From NCBI RefSeq assembly GCF_025947345.1, contig NZ_CP110011.1, forward strand, positions 4,975,001 to 5,039,000: a stretch of 64,000 nt of DNA. Direction: 5' to 3'. This document shows positions 48,461 through 59,543 of the stretch, piece after piece. Position 1 is the first letter of the stretch; every line of letters starts with the position of its first letter. The DNA comes from Flavobacterium sp. N502536 (GTDB lineage: Bacteria > Bacteroidota > Bacteroidia > Flavobacteriales > Flavobacteriaceae). Below the pieces are notes generated by a model. The model saw only the letters and a program-made list of their open reading frames with translations. It ran no database searches and was not told the DNA's origin. The position numbers and the translations under genes are program-made.

Positions 48461-51400
48461 TCATATGGTGATATTCTCGCTTTCAACATCTTCCAGTTCT
48501 TCGTTATTGACCCAAACCATATTATCAATTTCGTTGGATAAACTGGCTACGGTTGGATGGTTAAACAGTTCGGACAGGCTAAGTTTGATTTCAAATTCGT
48601 TGTGGATCAGGTTGAACATTTTGACGGCTTTTAGGCTGTGTCCGCCGAGGTCAAAAAAGTTATCCGACAAGCCTATTTTTTCGATTTCTAAAACGTCTTC
48701 CCATATTTTAGCCAGTGCTTTTTCAGTGGCTGTGGCGGGTTCGATATAGGCGGCACGCTCGGTTTCTAAAAGGGTAACTTCCGGAAGTCTGGCTCTGTCT
48801 ACTTTTCCATTGATGTTTAACGGAAATTCGTCTAAAAAGGCAAAATGACTTGGAATCATGTATTTCGGCAACTGGGCTCTCAGCCAGTTTTTCAGGGAGC
48901 TGCTTTCGATTTCTCTATCGGCCACCAGATAGGCTACTAAATTTTTCTCTCCAGACGCACTGTCGCTTATGACAACCAAAGCGGAATCTATGGCCTCATG
49001 CGAGCATAAGATGTTTTCGATTTCTCCGAGTTCTATTCGATAACCGCGCAATTTTACCTGATTGTCTTTTCGTCCGATAAATTCGATCGTATTGTTGGCC
49101 GTCCATCTTCCTAAATCACCGGTTTTATAAAGTCTTTCCTGTGTATTATAAGGGTTTGTTATGAATTTGGAATGGGTTAGTTCGGCATTGTTCAAATACC
49201 CTCTGGCAAGACCATCACCTCCTACACATATTTCACCAATCGCTCCTTTCGGCACTAACTGATGATTTTTATCCATCAGATAAACGGTACTGTTGCTTAT
49301 TGGGACACCTATCGGAACAGTAGTTTTTATTGGCAAGTCAATGGTATGGGTTAGTGAAAATGTTGTGTTTTCAGTTGGCCCATATCCATTGACAACTACT
49401 AATTCAGGGTAAGTGGTTTTCAGTTTCGTGATATGATGGGGAGATAAAACATCACCTCCGCATACTATAGTTTTCAGATTTTTAAATAAGATGAGGTTTT
49501 CGTCTACCAGCTGATGCAGCCAGCCTGCGGTGAGCCACATGATGGTTACGTTTTGGTTTGCCACAACTTCGTTCATCCCTCTTACCGACAGCAGGGTATT
49601 TTCGTCGCAAATGACCAGGGTTCCCCCGTTTAAAAGCATTCCCCAATACTCAAAAGTAGTGGCGTCGAAGGAAAATGCACCGGTAGCCAATAGTACTTCT
49701 GCTCCCGTAAGGTTTATAAAATTGGTATTTTTGACCAATCGTACAACGCTTTGCTGTTCGATTAAAACGCCTTTGGGTTCGCCGGTAGAACCTGAGGTAT
49801 ACATGACATAAGCCAAATCATTTGCTTTCGCATACTTGCTTTCAAACTGAGCCGAATACTCGTGCTGCGTTTTTACAAATTCTTCGATCAAATCAACCCG
49901 AATCAAACATTCGGCATTGGCATCTTTAATGATGTAACTGATTCGTTCCTGAGGATAATCGGCCGCGATTGGGACGTAAGCACAACCCGATTTCAGAAGG
50001 GCTAAAATGCTTATGATCTGCCATTCGCTTTTTGGCAAATAAACTGCTGCCAAATCGCCCGTCAGGTTGCAATTTTCTTCTAAATAATTGGCAAGTTGAT
50101 TGGCAATAGTATTGAGTTCCTGATAACTGTACTTTTTCTCTTTATAGACCAAAGCTGTTTTTTCAGGGGTCAATTTGACTTGTTTTTCAAACAGTTCTAT
50201 AATAGACGACTCTTTTGGGTAATGGGTTTGATGACCGCTCAATTCTTTTAGCAAATGCTCTTTTTCAGCAGCTGTCAAACAATCAATCGCGCTTATTTTC
50301 TGGTCGGCCTGAGTGCTGATCTGCAATAGGATCTGCTCTAAATGATGCAATAATGAGGTGATTTTTTGAGCAGAAAACACATCGCTATTGTACTGTAAGG
50401 ATACGGTAAGTGTGTTGGCTGTTATTAAAAAATCAAAGGTCAGATCAAACTTGGCATTGATACCGTTTCCTATTGCATCAATAATGGTATCAATACGCGC
50501 TGCATCTTCTTTTGGGTTGTTTTCTTCTCTGGCGGTAACGACAATGTCAAACAGCGGGTTTCTGCTGGCATCGTATTTAATGTTTAAAAGACTGATTAAC
50601 TCATCAAGCGGAAATTTTTGATGTTCTTTGGCCTGAATGACATTCTCTTTTACTTGTTTTAAAATATCTAAGAAGGAGGCATTATCCTCTAAATGTGTAC
50701 GTAACGGAATTGTGTTGGCGTAAAAACCTATTTGATCAAACAATTCAGGATAATCACGGTTTACGATCGGGCTTCCAGTAATGATGTCCTGATCGCCGGT
50801 ATTTTTATAGATTAAAACATTGGCTGCTGCCAAAAAGACCATGAAGAGCGAAACTTCCTGACGGTCGCACAAGCTGTTTAGTTCTTTTAGGACACTGCCT
50901 TCCAAAACTTTAGAAATTACCCCTCCGTTATGTGTTTTAATATTAGGCCTTTTTTGGTCTCCCAATTCACTCAAAATCGGTAAATTGCCTTCAAATTGTT
51001 TGAGCCAGTATTCTTTATCTGCTGCAATGGCATCGCTTTTAATGGTGCTCTGCTCCCAGGTTGCATAGTCTTTAAATTGTACAGCCAAAGGCGGTAAAAC
51101 AACTTCTTTTCCTTCATTGTACTTTTCATACAAAGCATACAACTCTTTTACAAAAACATCTGTAGACCAGCCATCAAAAATGATGTGGTGGAAAAGAATG
51201 CTCACGATCCATTGGTCGTCTTTGGCACTTATCAATCCAACCTTCATCAATGGAGGTGTTTCTAAGTCAAAAGAGACATCGCCAGTTGCTGCAAGTGCCT
51301 GTTGTAAATTTTTTTCTAAGGTTCCGCTGTTGCGCAAATCCAGATACTCAATTTCTAACGGATCTAGTTTTTCTACCGGAACGATTATTTGTCTCGGTTC

Positions 51401-54400
51401 TCCGTTTTCATTGGTAACAAAAGCGGTTCTTAATATTTCATGTCGCTCTATTAAATGCTGCAATGCCTTAGTAAAAGGCGCAATGTTTACCGCCGCATTT
51501 TTAACATCTATGATTCTAATATTGTATGCTTTATTGGCCTGTGTATCTATCGAACAGATATTCCACATTCTGTATTGAGAAGAAGACAAAGGATAACTCG
51601 CTGCTATTGCTGCGGGAGGAATCGATACCGTATAACCATTCAAAGAGCTGTCAATAAAGAGCGCCTGTTCTTTTATGGTCGGATGGGTATAAATTTCCTT
51701 GATGTTGAGGTGGATTCCAAAATTCACAAAAATTTGATTGGACAGTTTAATCATTTTTAAACTGTGTCCGCCCAGATGGAAAAAGTTATCCTCAATTCCA
51801 ATCGTTTTTCGATCGAGAATGCGCTGCCATATTTCGGTCAGTTTTATTTCGGTTTCGGTTACTGCCCCAATGTATTCGGTTTCTTTTACCGTGTTGATCT
51901 GCAACGGATGCGGCAGTTTTTTGGCATCTATTTTTCCGTTTACGGTTAGCGGAATTTCTTCCAGTTGTATGTAATAATCCGGGATCATAAAAGAAGGCAG
52001 TATTCCTTTCAGAAAAAGAGCCAGCTCCTGTGGTGCCAGTTGTTTTTTGGCTTTTAAATAGGCTACAATTTCTTTTTCTTCTCCTGATACTGTGATTGTT
52101 TTGGCAATAGCAAAATCGACATGCTCATTTGATAAGAGTGCATTTTCTATTTCTTCTAACTCTATTCGATATCCTCTTACTTTAACCTGATTGTCTTTTC
52201 GGCCTACAAATTCTATTTTACCATTTGGAAGTCTTTTCACCATATCTCCCGTTCTGTACAGCTTTTCATCTGTCTTGAAAGGATTTACGATAAATTTTTC
52301 GGCGGTTATTTCGACTTTATTCAAATAACCTCTTGTGACCTGATTTCCTGAAATACACAATTCACCAATGCTAAAATAAGGGCATAATTTTAAATGATCA
52401 TCTAATACATAGGTTGCATTATGAGCATTGCTTTTTCCGATTACTGCATTTGGAAATTGTTTTACACCTGGCAGATAACTTTCAGATGTGATAAAAATAG
52501 ATCCTTCGGTTGGTCCGTAAAGTACATTGATGACAGCATTTGTAAATACTTCTCTAATTTCTTCGAGTATCCCCACCGGTATTTTATCCCCTCCAATAAA
52601 TATAGACTCTATATGCTGGTATAGTTGTTCGCTTTTATTGGTTTTAATGTGATCGATAACGGCTCTCATCAGGGTTGGCACGGCATGAAAACTATTGGTG
52701 TGGCTAAGAATTTTCGTGAGCTCACCCATGTCTTTTATTTCCTCATTGGGTACCATAACCACTTTTCCTCCTGCCAATAAAGGGTGGAATAATTCGAAAA
52801 GAAAAATATCAAACGAATTGGAAGCCAGTAAAGGCATTGAAGGCTTTTGAGAAATGACAAAATTGTCTTTAGTGTTGACCAATAAAGCGCAAATGTTGCT
52901 GTGTTCCACCAATACTCCTTTTGGTTTTCCTGTTGATCCCGAAGTATAAATAAGATAAGCCAGATCTGAAGGTGCAATTGTTACCGCTGATGCCGCTGCC
53001 GCTGTTTTTGGAGTTGCTTTGAAACGGTTGATAAAATCGTCGTCGATAATAATCCCGCAATTGGTGTCTTCCAGTATATAATCTACCCGGTCCTGTGGCA
53101 AATTGATGTGCAGGGGAACATATACAGCACCGGCTTTTAAAATTCCCAACAAGGCCACCACAAGCCAGTCGCTTCGGTCCAGCTGCAATGCTATAAAATC
53201 TCCTAAACCAACGTTATGTTCCACTTTAAGGAAGGCTGCAAACTGATCTGCAATTGCATTTAATGCTGCAAAGCTGTACTGCTCTTCACCATAAACCAGA
53301 GCAATATTATTCTGATTTTCGGCTACCGCATTTTCAAACAACTCCACCAAAGTATATTCGGGAGAAGTTTCATTCAGTCCATCATGTCCGGATAACGACA
53401 ATACGGCTTCTTTTTCGGATTCTTTTAAAAGTTCTATTTCTGAAACCGGAAGGTCAAAATTGGCCACTACCGAGTTTAAAACCTGCTCAAAATGATCCTT
53501 AAGATAGGTTATGCTGCTATTTTCATATTTTTCAGCATTAAAAGTAAAACGGATGCTGATGTCTTTTCCCGGAATAATAGCGAGTGAAAAGTCATAGTTT
53601 TCACCTTCATAAAATTCGGTTTCTAAAAGCGTAATGTTTGTTTTTTCGTTTTCGGCCAATTCACTGGTTATGGCTTCGGCAGCAGCATAGTTTTCAAAAA
53701 CGATGATATGATCAAATAACGGCTGATTGCCATTAACACCAAGCTGTATTTCGCTAATCGAATTGTAATGGTACGGCAGACTTTTGATCGCCTGCTCCTG
53801 TGTTTGCAACAGGATTTGTTTTACTGTAGTCTGATGGTCGAATGAAATTCGCACCGGAATTGTATTGATAAAAAGTCCGATAATATTGGCCACATCATAA
53901 ATTTCTGCGGGCCTACCCGATACCACTCCACCAAAAACTACGTCGTTTGTATTGTTGTATTTGGCTAATAAAATTCCCCAGACGGTCTGAAAAAAGACAT
54001 TCTCGGTAATACCGTTTTGCTGGCAAAAAGTACCAAGCTGCTCTCTTAAGTCTCCGCTAACGGTATAAAAAACTTCTCCCGGGCTATAGGCATCCGTGTT
54101 CTTTTTTGGAAATGGCAAAGTGTTTATGCCCTGAAAGTCCTCTAAATACTGGTTCCAATATTGTAATGATTTTGCTTTGTCGTTTTTCATTAACCATTTC
54201 ACATAATCTGAATAGGAAGTGACTTTAGGCAAAATGTTTGTTTTCCCCTGAACCAATCCTTCGTATAAAGCAAAAAACTCACCAATCAAAATGCCAATGC
54301 ACCAGCCATCCATAATAATGTGGTGGTGGCTCCATATCAATTCATACTGATTCTCATTTGTTTTTACTACCGTAAGACGCATTTGTGAACCTGTACTAAG

Positions 54401-54724
54401 GTCAAAACTCTTTGCAATATCCTGCTCTTTTACGGATGCTACAGTCTCGTTCGAATTTTGAGTAATGTCCAGATAGGTAAAATTGGACGGAACCTCATTT
54501 TGAACAATTTGTAAAAGATCTTCCCCTACATTATCGCGGAAACAAGTTCTCAGCACATCGTGTCTTGCAATCAGCTGATCGTAACTTTCTTTGAGATAAT
54601 GAAGGTCAAGTTCGGCCTGTATTTTATAAGACGATTGTTCGAAATACATGGATTTAGAAAGTTTCCAATGGAAATAAATTCCTTCCTGCAATGGTGTTAA
54701 CGGGTATATATCTTTAATTTTCAT
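48461..54724 (-). CDS. NRPS, C-A(Hpg)-T-C-A(Val)-T
   Basis: A 2087-residue two-module NRPS. C1 opens YPLTPLQEGIYFH, as in C domains that accept a D-residue, and has HHHIIMDGWC; this fits the E domain at the end of the upstream protein. A1 (~445-940) has pocket D-I-F-H-F-G-L-I-F-K, an Hpg-like code. T1 has FFHLGGHSLKM (Ser ~985). C2 has FHHIIFDGWS. A2 (~1490-1980) has pocket D-A-F-W-V-G-G-T-F-K, one conservative change from the Val code DAFWIGGTFK. T2 has FFDLGGHSLKA (Ser ~2028). It should add Hpg and then Val. The gap to the upstream NRPS is 19 bases. Confidence 0.93.
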   Translation of the reverse strand: MKIKDIYPLTPLQEGIYFHWKLSKSMYFEQSSYKIQAELDLHYLKESYDQLIARHDVLRTCFRDNVGEDLLQIVQNEVPSNFTYLDITQNSNETVASVKEQDIAKSFDLSTGSQMRLTVVKTNENQYELIWSHHHIIMDGWCIGILIGEFFALYEGLVQGKTNILPKVTSYSDYVKWLMKNDKAKSLQYWNQYLEDFQGINTLPFPKKNTDAYSPGEVFYTVSGDLREQLGTFCQQNGITENVFFQTVWGILLAKYNNTNDVVFGGVVSGRPAEIYDVANIIGLFINTIPVRISFDHQTTVKQILLQTQEQAIKSLPYHYNSISEIQLGVNGNQPLFDHIIVFENYAAAEAITSELAENEKTNITLLETEFYEGENYDFSLAIIPGKDISIRFTFNAEKYENSSITYLKDHFEQVLNSVVANFDLPVSEIELLKESEKEAVLSLSGHDGLNETSPEYTLVELFENAVAENQNNIALVYGEEQYSFAALNAIADQFAAFLKVEHNVGLGDFIALQLDRSDWLVVALLGILKAGAVYVPLHINLPQDRVDYILEDTNCGIIIDDDFINRFKATPKTAAAASAVTIAPSDLAYLIYTSGSTGKPKGVLVEHSNICALLVNTKDNFVISQKPSMPLLASNSFDIFLFELFHPLLAGGKVVMVPNEEIKDMGELTKILSHTNSFHAVPTLMRAVIDHIKTNKSEQLYQHIESIFIGGDKIPVGILEEIREVFTNAVINVLYGPTEGSIFITSESYLPGVKQFPNAVIGKSNAHNATYVLDDHLKLCPYFSIGELCISGNQVTRGYLNKVEITAEKFIVNPFKTDEKLYRTGDMVKRLPNGKIEFVGRKDNQVKVRGYRIELEEIENALLSNEHVDFAIAKTITVSGEEKEIVAYLKAKKQLAPQELALFLKGILPSFMIPDYYIQLEEIPLTVNGKIDAKKLPHPLQINTVKETEYIGAVTETEIKLTEIWQRILDRKTIGIEDNFFHLGGHSLKMIKLSNQIFVNFGIHLNIKEIYTHPTIKEQALFIDSSLNGYTVSIPPAAIAASYPLSSSQYRMWNICSIDTQANKAYNIRIIDVKNAAVNIAPFTKALQHLIERHEILRTAFVTNENGEPRQIIVPVEKLDPLEIEYLDLRNSGTLEKNLQQALAATGDVSFDLETPPLMKVGLISAKDDQWIVSILFHHIIFDGWSTDVFVKELYALYEKYNEGKEVVLPPLAVQFKDYATWEQSTIKSDAIAADKEYWLKQFEGNLPILSELGDQKRPNIKTHNGGVISKVLEGSVLKELNSLCDRQEVSLFMVFLAAANVLIYKNTGDQDIITGSPIVNRDYPELFDQIGFYANTIPLRTHLEDNASFLDILKQVKENVIQAKEHQKFPLDELISLLNIKYDASRNPLFDIVVTAREENNPKEDAARIDTIIDAIGNGINAKFDLTFDFLITANTLTVSLQYNSDVFSAQKITSLLHHLEQILLQISTQADQKISAIDCLTAAEKEHLLKELSGHQTHYPKESSIIELFEKQVKLTPEKTALVYKEKKYSYQELNTIANQLANYLEENCNLTGDLAAVYLPKSEWQIISILALLKSGCAYVPIAADYPQERISYIIKDANAECLIRVDLIEEFVKTQHEYSAQFESKYAKANDLAYVMYTSGSTGEPKGVLIEQQSVVRLVKNTNFINLTGAEVLLATGAFSFDATTFEYWGMLLNGGTLVICDENTLLSVRGMNEVVANQNVTIMWLTAGWLHQLVDENLILFKNLKTIVCGGDVLSPHHITKLKTTYPELVVVNGYGPTENTTFSLTHTIDLPIKTTVPIGVPISNSTVYLMDKNHQLVPKGAIGEICVGGDGLARGYLNNAELTHSKFITNPYNTQERLYKTGDLGRWTANNTIEFIGRKDNQVKLRGYRIELGEIENILCSHEAIDSALVVISDSASGEKNLVAYLVADREIESSSLKNWLRAQLPKYMIPSHFAFLDEFPLNINGKVDRARLPEVTLLETERAAYIEPATATEKALAKIWEDVLEIEKIGLSDNFFDLGGHSLKAVKMFNLIHNEFEIKLSLSELFNHPTVASLSNEIDNMVWVNNEELEDVESENITI

Positions 54725-54743
54725 GGTTTTTTGACTAGTACGG

Positions 54744-57700
54744 TTATAGCATTTTGTTCAATTCCTCCAGACTGCTTAAATCCAGCCCTTTGTAGGTAAA
54801 ATCAACAGGGGTTAAATGAGTTTCTTTTTCTTCGGAAAGACCCGAAATCAAATGTTCCAGTTCTGTTTTATACGCTTCTTTTAAGTTTTCTATGGTTTCG
54901 TTTTTGAAGTAATGGGGATTAAATGAAAGCATGAGCTGAAGCTGACCGTTGATTAAGATTCCTGATATATCGAGTGTTCCGGTTCTTTCGGTATCCGCCG
55001 CGATTTCCTTTCCTTTGGCGATATCGGTAAATTGAAATAACTGGTCTTTTTTCTCCGATTTCCCTAAATCAAAATCGCCCAGGTAGTTGAAAGAAACATC
55101 GGCTTTTATGTTTAAATCACAGCCTTTTAGGTATTTTAAGATCCCGAATCCAATGCCTTTATTCGGAATTCGATGCAGCGTTTCTTTTACTTCTATGAGC
55201 TGATGAATGTTATCGTGTTTCTTTTTAAGCGCAATCAATACCGGATAGATTGTCGTAAACCAACCCACGGTTCGGGTTACATCTGTGTCTGAGCTGATGT
55301 CTTCTCTTCCGTGGCCTTCCAGTTGAATGGCTACATTTTCTATATTGAAATTTTTACCTATTGCCAGCGATAAGGCTGTAATCAAAACATCGTTTATGGT
55401 GGTTTTATACGCTTTGTGTGATTCTGTCAGCAATTTTTCAGTAGTGTTTTGATCCAACTGAAATACTTTTGTTTCAAAATCTTTATACAAATTGACACCC
55501 TGATACTCAAAATCTTTAGGAAGTTCTGAGGTATTAAATTGTGCTGTTTCGTTTATCGATGACCAGTACACTTCCTCTTCCATCATCGTCATTGAATTGG
55601 CATATTCCAATTGTTTTTCCTGCCAGTATTTTAAAGAGTGTGTTTTTAAAGGCAATTCTAATGCTGTTCCGGCTTCGTATTGTGCGTACAATTCCATTAA
55701 ATCTTCCAGAATAATTCTCCAGGAAACCCCGTCAACCACTAAGTGATGCGAAAGCAACAGCAAATAATCGGCATCCTCTTTTTTTAAGAGAACTGCTTTA
55801 AACAAAGGGCCTTTTTCTAAATTGAAAGAAGATTGATGCTGCTCGCAAATTGCATTGAATTCAGCATCGGCAACATTGGAATGCACATTCAGACTAAATT
55901 CAAAACCTTCATTTTTAACTTCCTGAATCCAGTGACCATTTTCCTCTTTGAATACTGTTCTTAAGGCATCATGATGCGCAGTTAGTTTTTGAAAAATTTG
56001 TGTCAGTCCTTCTTCAGACAATCGCTTTACTGATTTTAATACAATCGACTGATTAAAATGATTTTTATTTCCGGAGGTCTCTTCAAAGAAATATTTCTGA
56101 ATGGGTGTAAGCGGAATGGTTCCTTCTACCGCAGTCTGGTCTATTTCTTCCTTGACCAATTTTACGTGCAGCGCCAGTTCCTGTATAACGGTATACTGCA
56201 TAATATCCTGTACCGTCAGTACAAAACCAATTTGTTTTAGTTTAGAAATAATTTGAATGGCTTTGATAGAATCGCCTCCCAAGGCAAAAAAATCGGCTGT
56301 AACACTTACATTTTCTTTTTGCAATATTTGCTGAAATACATGTACCAGAGCAGCTTCAATTTCGTTTCCGGCTGGTATATAAGCGTCTTTGTGTAGGGAC
56401 TCTTTGTTGGCCAAAAGCAACAGGGCCTTTTTATCTACTTTACCGTTTGGCAATAACGGAAATTCACCCGATTGTGTGTAAGTCCCTGGGATTGCGTATA
56501 CCGGTAATTGTTCTTTCAGATGTTTTTTCAGATCGTCGATATTGAGTGTGGTACGGGTTAAAATATGTCCTACCAAAGCCTCTTCGCTATAGGTTACCAC
56601 TGCTCCGTCGATGTCTTTGAAATTTAACAGGGCATTTTCAATTTCTCCCAGTTCCAGACGATTTCCTCTGATTTTGATTTGATTGTCTTTTCGGCCTAAA
56701 AACTCAATATTGCCATCTGAAAATCTTTTCCCTAAATCCCCCGTTTTGTACATTTTAGTTCCGGGTTCAAACGGATTGTTTATAAATTTTTCTTTGGTAA
56801 GTTCGGGGTTGTTTAAATACCCGCTCGATAATCCTTTACCGGCAATATGAAGTTCGCCGATAAGCCCGTCAACTGCCAATTCATTGTTCTCGTTTAAAAT
56901 ATAAACCGAACTGTTTGCAATGGGTTTTCCGATTGAAGGAATAAACTCCTGCCCTTGCTCATATACATAATAACTGGCCCAAACCGTACATTCGGTAGGT
57001 CCGTATTCATTAAAAAGTTTACAGTTTTTTAGGGTTGCAACACTCTGATGTAAATCAACCAGTCCTTTTGTGCATTCTTCTCCCGCTACAATAACCGTTT
57101 TTAATGTATGGGTACGCTCTTCCAATTCGCTAAGCAACAATTGATAGTAGGAAGGAACGGTAAGCAAATGAGAAACCTCTTCGTCCACAATAAGATCGAC
57201 TATGGTATGGATGTCCGAAACTCTGATTTTCGGTGCAAAAACCAATTTTGCTCCGCCTGCAATGGTGCCGAAAATTCCGGCGATCGAACTGTCAAATGAG
57301 ATGGAAGACAGTAATAAAAATGCTGTTGCATCCGGATACGTATCAAGTCTGGCAATGGTCGAAAACATTAAATTTCCATGATCTATCACCACTCCTTTTG
57401 CATTACCTGTAGATCCTGAAGTATAAATTACATAAGCGGCATCAGCAGGATTTACCTGCACTTCCAGAGTGGCATTTTCTGTTCCAAGAGCATCCATCTG
57501 AATGTCTGTGGCAAAAAATTCACCCGTATAAAAGTCGAGATCAAAAAGATACTCCGATTGTGTGAGCAGGACGTTTAACTTACTGTCCTGAATAATATGC
57601 TGAATTCTTTGTTTTGGATATTCCGGATCTATTGGCACATAGGCACTTCCCGTTTTTAAAATTCCTAAAATGCACACTAATACATTTTCAGAATTGTTGA

Positions 57701-59480
57701 TCATTAGTCCGATAAAATCGTTCTTTTTAAGGCTATGATTGGCCAGCAAATAATTGGCCAGTCGGTTCGATTGCTCGTCTAATTCTTTATAGGTCAGCTT
57801 TTTGTTTTTAAAGGCCAGTGCGATCGCTTCGGGCTTTTTTTGTAGCTGTTCTTTAAATAAATCCAGTATTGTTTTTCCGTGATCGTAAGAAAGGAAATCC
57901 CCTTTGGAAATTTGCAAAAGCGCTTCTTTTTGCTGCGCTTCGATATGTTCTAATTTATAGATTTGTTCGTCAGGATTGTTTACAATTGAGTTCATGATGA
58001 CCGTAACATGACCGGCGATCTGCTCTACGATTTTTGCTGAAAAAACATCGGTATTGTACTGAATGTTCAACACCAAGTTGTCCTTTTCTTTGTAGAAACT
58101 AAAAACCATATCAAATCGGCTGGTCGCTAATTTTTCTTCAAATTCATAAGCCCACACTTTCAGGCCTTCCAGACTTTCGCTTTTTTTAGAGTTGTCATTT
58201 TCTCCGTAAATGACCTGAACGTCAAAAAGAGGGTTTCTGCTCGGATCTCTTTTTAAGTTTAACTCTTTTACGAGTGTAGCAAAAGGAAACATTTGATGTT
58301 CGTAAGCCCCAAGTACCTGCTTTTTGGTATAATCCAGCAATTCTAAAAAAGTGTTTTCTTTTTTAAACTGCATTCGCATGGCCAGCGTATTTCCGTAATA
58401 CCCTATCTGGTTTTGCAAATCGGCATCTTCCCTGCCGGAAACCGGAGTTCCGATGATGATATCCTCCTGAGTCGAAAATTTATACAACAACGTATTGATT
58501 ACGGCTGTCAATCCCATAAACATGGTAGCGCCATTTTCTCTGATCAGTTTTTCAACTGCTTCTGATAATTTTGCATCGATTTTCTTTTCTACAGTACCGC
58601 CATTGAAGGTTTGCAGTATCGGTCTTTTTTTATCGACCGGCATGGTCAGAACCGGTAGTTCTCCGCTGAACTCCTTAAGCCAGTAGGTCTTAAGCTCTTC
58701 GTATTTTTTGCCAGTAAGCTGTTCGTTTTCCCAGTGGGCATAATCCTTATATTGGATTCTTAAAGCATTTAGATTGTTGGCTCTGTTTTGCTTTTTCGAA
58801 TTGTATAATTCCAATATTTCCCCAATAAAAATATTCATCGAAACAGCATCCACAATGATGTGATGAATGGTGTAAATAAAGGCCCATTTGTTTGGTTCTA
58901 ACTGGTAAAGCTTTGTTTTAAAAAGTGGTCCTTTGGATAAGTGAAAAGGAATTACAGCATCCTTAGCGATTTGTTCTTTTAAAATTTCATCCGCATTTGC
59001 AGTATTTTGTAAATCAGCATATTCAATCGAAAAATCAATCGCTTCGATCGCTTTAACCACCTGATTGGCGCCTCCGTTTCCATCTTCTTCAAAGACAGTT
59101 CTCAAACTTTCATGACGCACTACTACTTCCTTGAGAGATTCATTTAAAGTATTTTGATCCAGTGTTCCTTCAAAAATATATCCTCCTACAGAGTTGTAGG
59201 CCACATTTCCTTTTTCGGACTGACTTAAAATCCAAAGTCTTAATTGTGAAGAAGACAGCCCGTATTTTGCATCCGGATTGCTGTCAATTTTAGGAATGAC
59301 TCCCGCTTTGTCGTACTTGTATTGGTTAATAAAACTAATTAAATCGGCTTTGTTTCTTTTAATTTCGTCAATAATATCGGGAGTTAACGCACCCGTAGGC
59401 GCTTTAATGTCAAGATTATCGTCTTTTACGTCAATATGAATGTTCTGTTCTTTTAGTTTTAAATATAAATCTGATACCAT
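54744..59480 (-). CDS. NRPS, dock-C-A-T-E (D-amino-acid module)
   Basis: A 1578-residue NRPS. A TubC-type docking segment (1-55) is followed by C (~70-500; IHHIIVDAVS, with Ala for Gly), A (~530-1010), T (FFALGGDSIKA, Ser ~1069) and a full epimerisation domain (~1120-1540). E-domain marks are HHLVVDGVSWR (~1248), EGHGRE, TRTVGWFTTIYP and FNYLG. The GGDS form of T is the one usually found before E. The A pocket reads D-S-A-L-I-A-E-V-W-K, almost the same as A2 of the terminal NRPS; I cannot assign its substrate. It should add a D-residue. A CmlA-like gene lies 63 bases upstream. Confidence 0.92.
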   Translation of the reverse strand: MVSDLYLKLKEQNIHIDVKDDNLDIKAPTGALTPDIIDEIKRNKADLISFINQYKYDKAGVIPKIDSNPDAKYGLSSSQLRLWILSQSEKGNVAYNSVGGYIFEGTLDQNTLNESLKEVVVRHESLRTVFEEDGNGGANQVVKAIEAIDFSIEYADLQNTANADEILKEQIAKDAVIPFHLSKGPLFKTKLYQLEPNKWAFIYTIHHIIVDAVSMNIFIGEILELYNSKKQNRANNLNALRIQYKDYAHWENEQLTGKKYEELKTYWLKEFSGELPVLTMPVDKKRPILQTFNGGTVEKKIDAKLSEAVEKLIRENGATMFMGLTAVINTLLYKFSTQEDIIIGTPVSGREDADLQNQIGYYGNTLAMRMQFKKENTFLELLDYTKKQVLGAYEHQMFPFATLVKELNLKRDPSRNPLFDVQVIYGENDNSKKSESLEGLKVWAYEFEEKLATSRFDMVFSFYKEKDNLVLNIQYNTDVFSAKIVEQIAGHVTVIMNSIVNNPDEQIYKLEHIEAQQKEALLQISKGDFLSYDHGKTILDLFKEQLQKKPEAIALAFKNKKLTYKELDEQSNRLANYLLANHSLKKNDFIGLMINNSENVLVCILGILKTGSAYVPIDPEYPKQRIQHIIQDSKLNVLLTQSEYLFDLDFYTGEFFATDIQMDALGTENATLEVQVNPADAAYVIYTSGSTGNAKGVVIDHGNLMFSTIARLDTYPDATAFLLLSSISFDSSIAGIFGTIAGGAKLVFAPKIRVSDIHTIVDLIVDEEVSHLLTVPSYYQLLLSELEERTHTLKTVIVAGEECTKGLVDLHQSVATLKNCKLFNEYGPTECTVWASYYVYEQGQEFIPSIGKPIANSSVYILNENNELAVDGLIGELHIAGKGLSSGYLNNPELTKEKFINNPFEPGTKMYKTGDLGKRFSDGNIEFLGRKDNQIKIRGNRLELGEIENALLNFKDIDGAVVTYSEEALVGHILTRTTLNIDDLKKHLKEQLPVYAIPGTYTQSGEFPLLPNGKVDKKALLLLANKESLHKDAYIPAGNEIEAALVHVFQQILQKENVSVTADFFALGGDSIKAIQIISKLKQIGFVLTVQDIMQYTVIQELALHVKLVKEEIDQTAVEGTIPLTPIQKYFFEETSGNKNHFNQSIVLKSVKRLSEEGLTQIFQKLTAHHDALRTVFKEENGHWIQEVKNEGFEFSLNVHSNVADAEFNAICEQHQSSFNLEKGPLFKAVLLKKEDADYLLLLSHHLVVDGVSWRIILEDLMELYAQYEAGTALELPLKTHSLKYWQEKQLEYANSMTMMEEEVYWSSINETAQFNTSELPKDFEYQGVNLYKDFETKVFQLDQNTTEKLLTESHKAYKTTINDVLITALSLAIGKNFNIENVAIQLEGHGREDISSDTDVTRTVGWFTTIYPVLIALKKKHDNIHQLIEVKETLHRIPNKGIGFGILKYLKGCDLNIKADVSFNYLGDFDLGKSEKKDQLFQFTDIAKGKEIAADTERTGTLDISGILINGQLQLMLSFNPHYFKNETIENLKEAYKTELEHLISGLSEEKETHLTPVDFTYKGLDLSSLEELNKML

Positions 59481-59543
59481 AAGATGAATTATTAAAGGAA
59501 ATAAATTGATATTAGTTTTTGTGTGGGAAGGATTAAATCGGAG

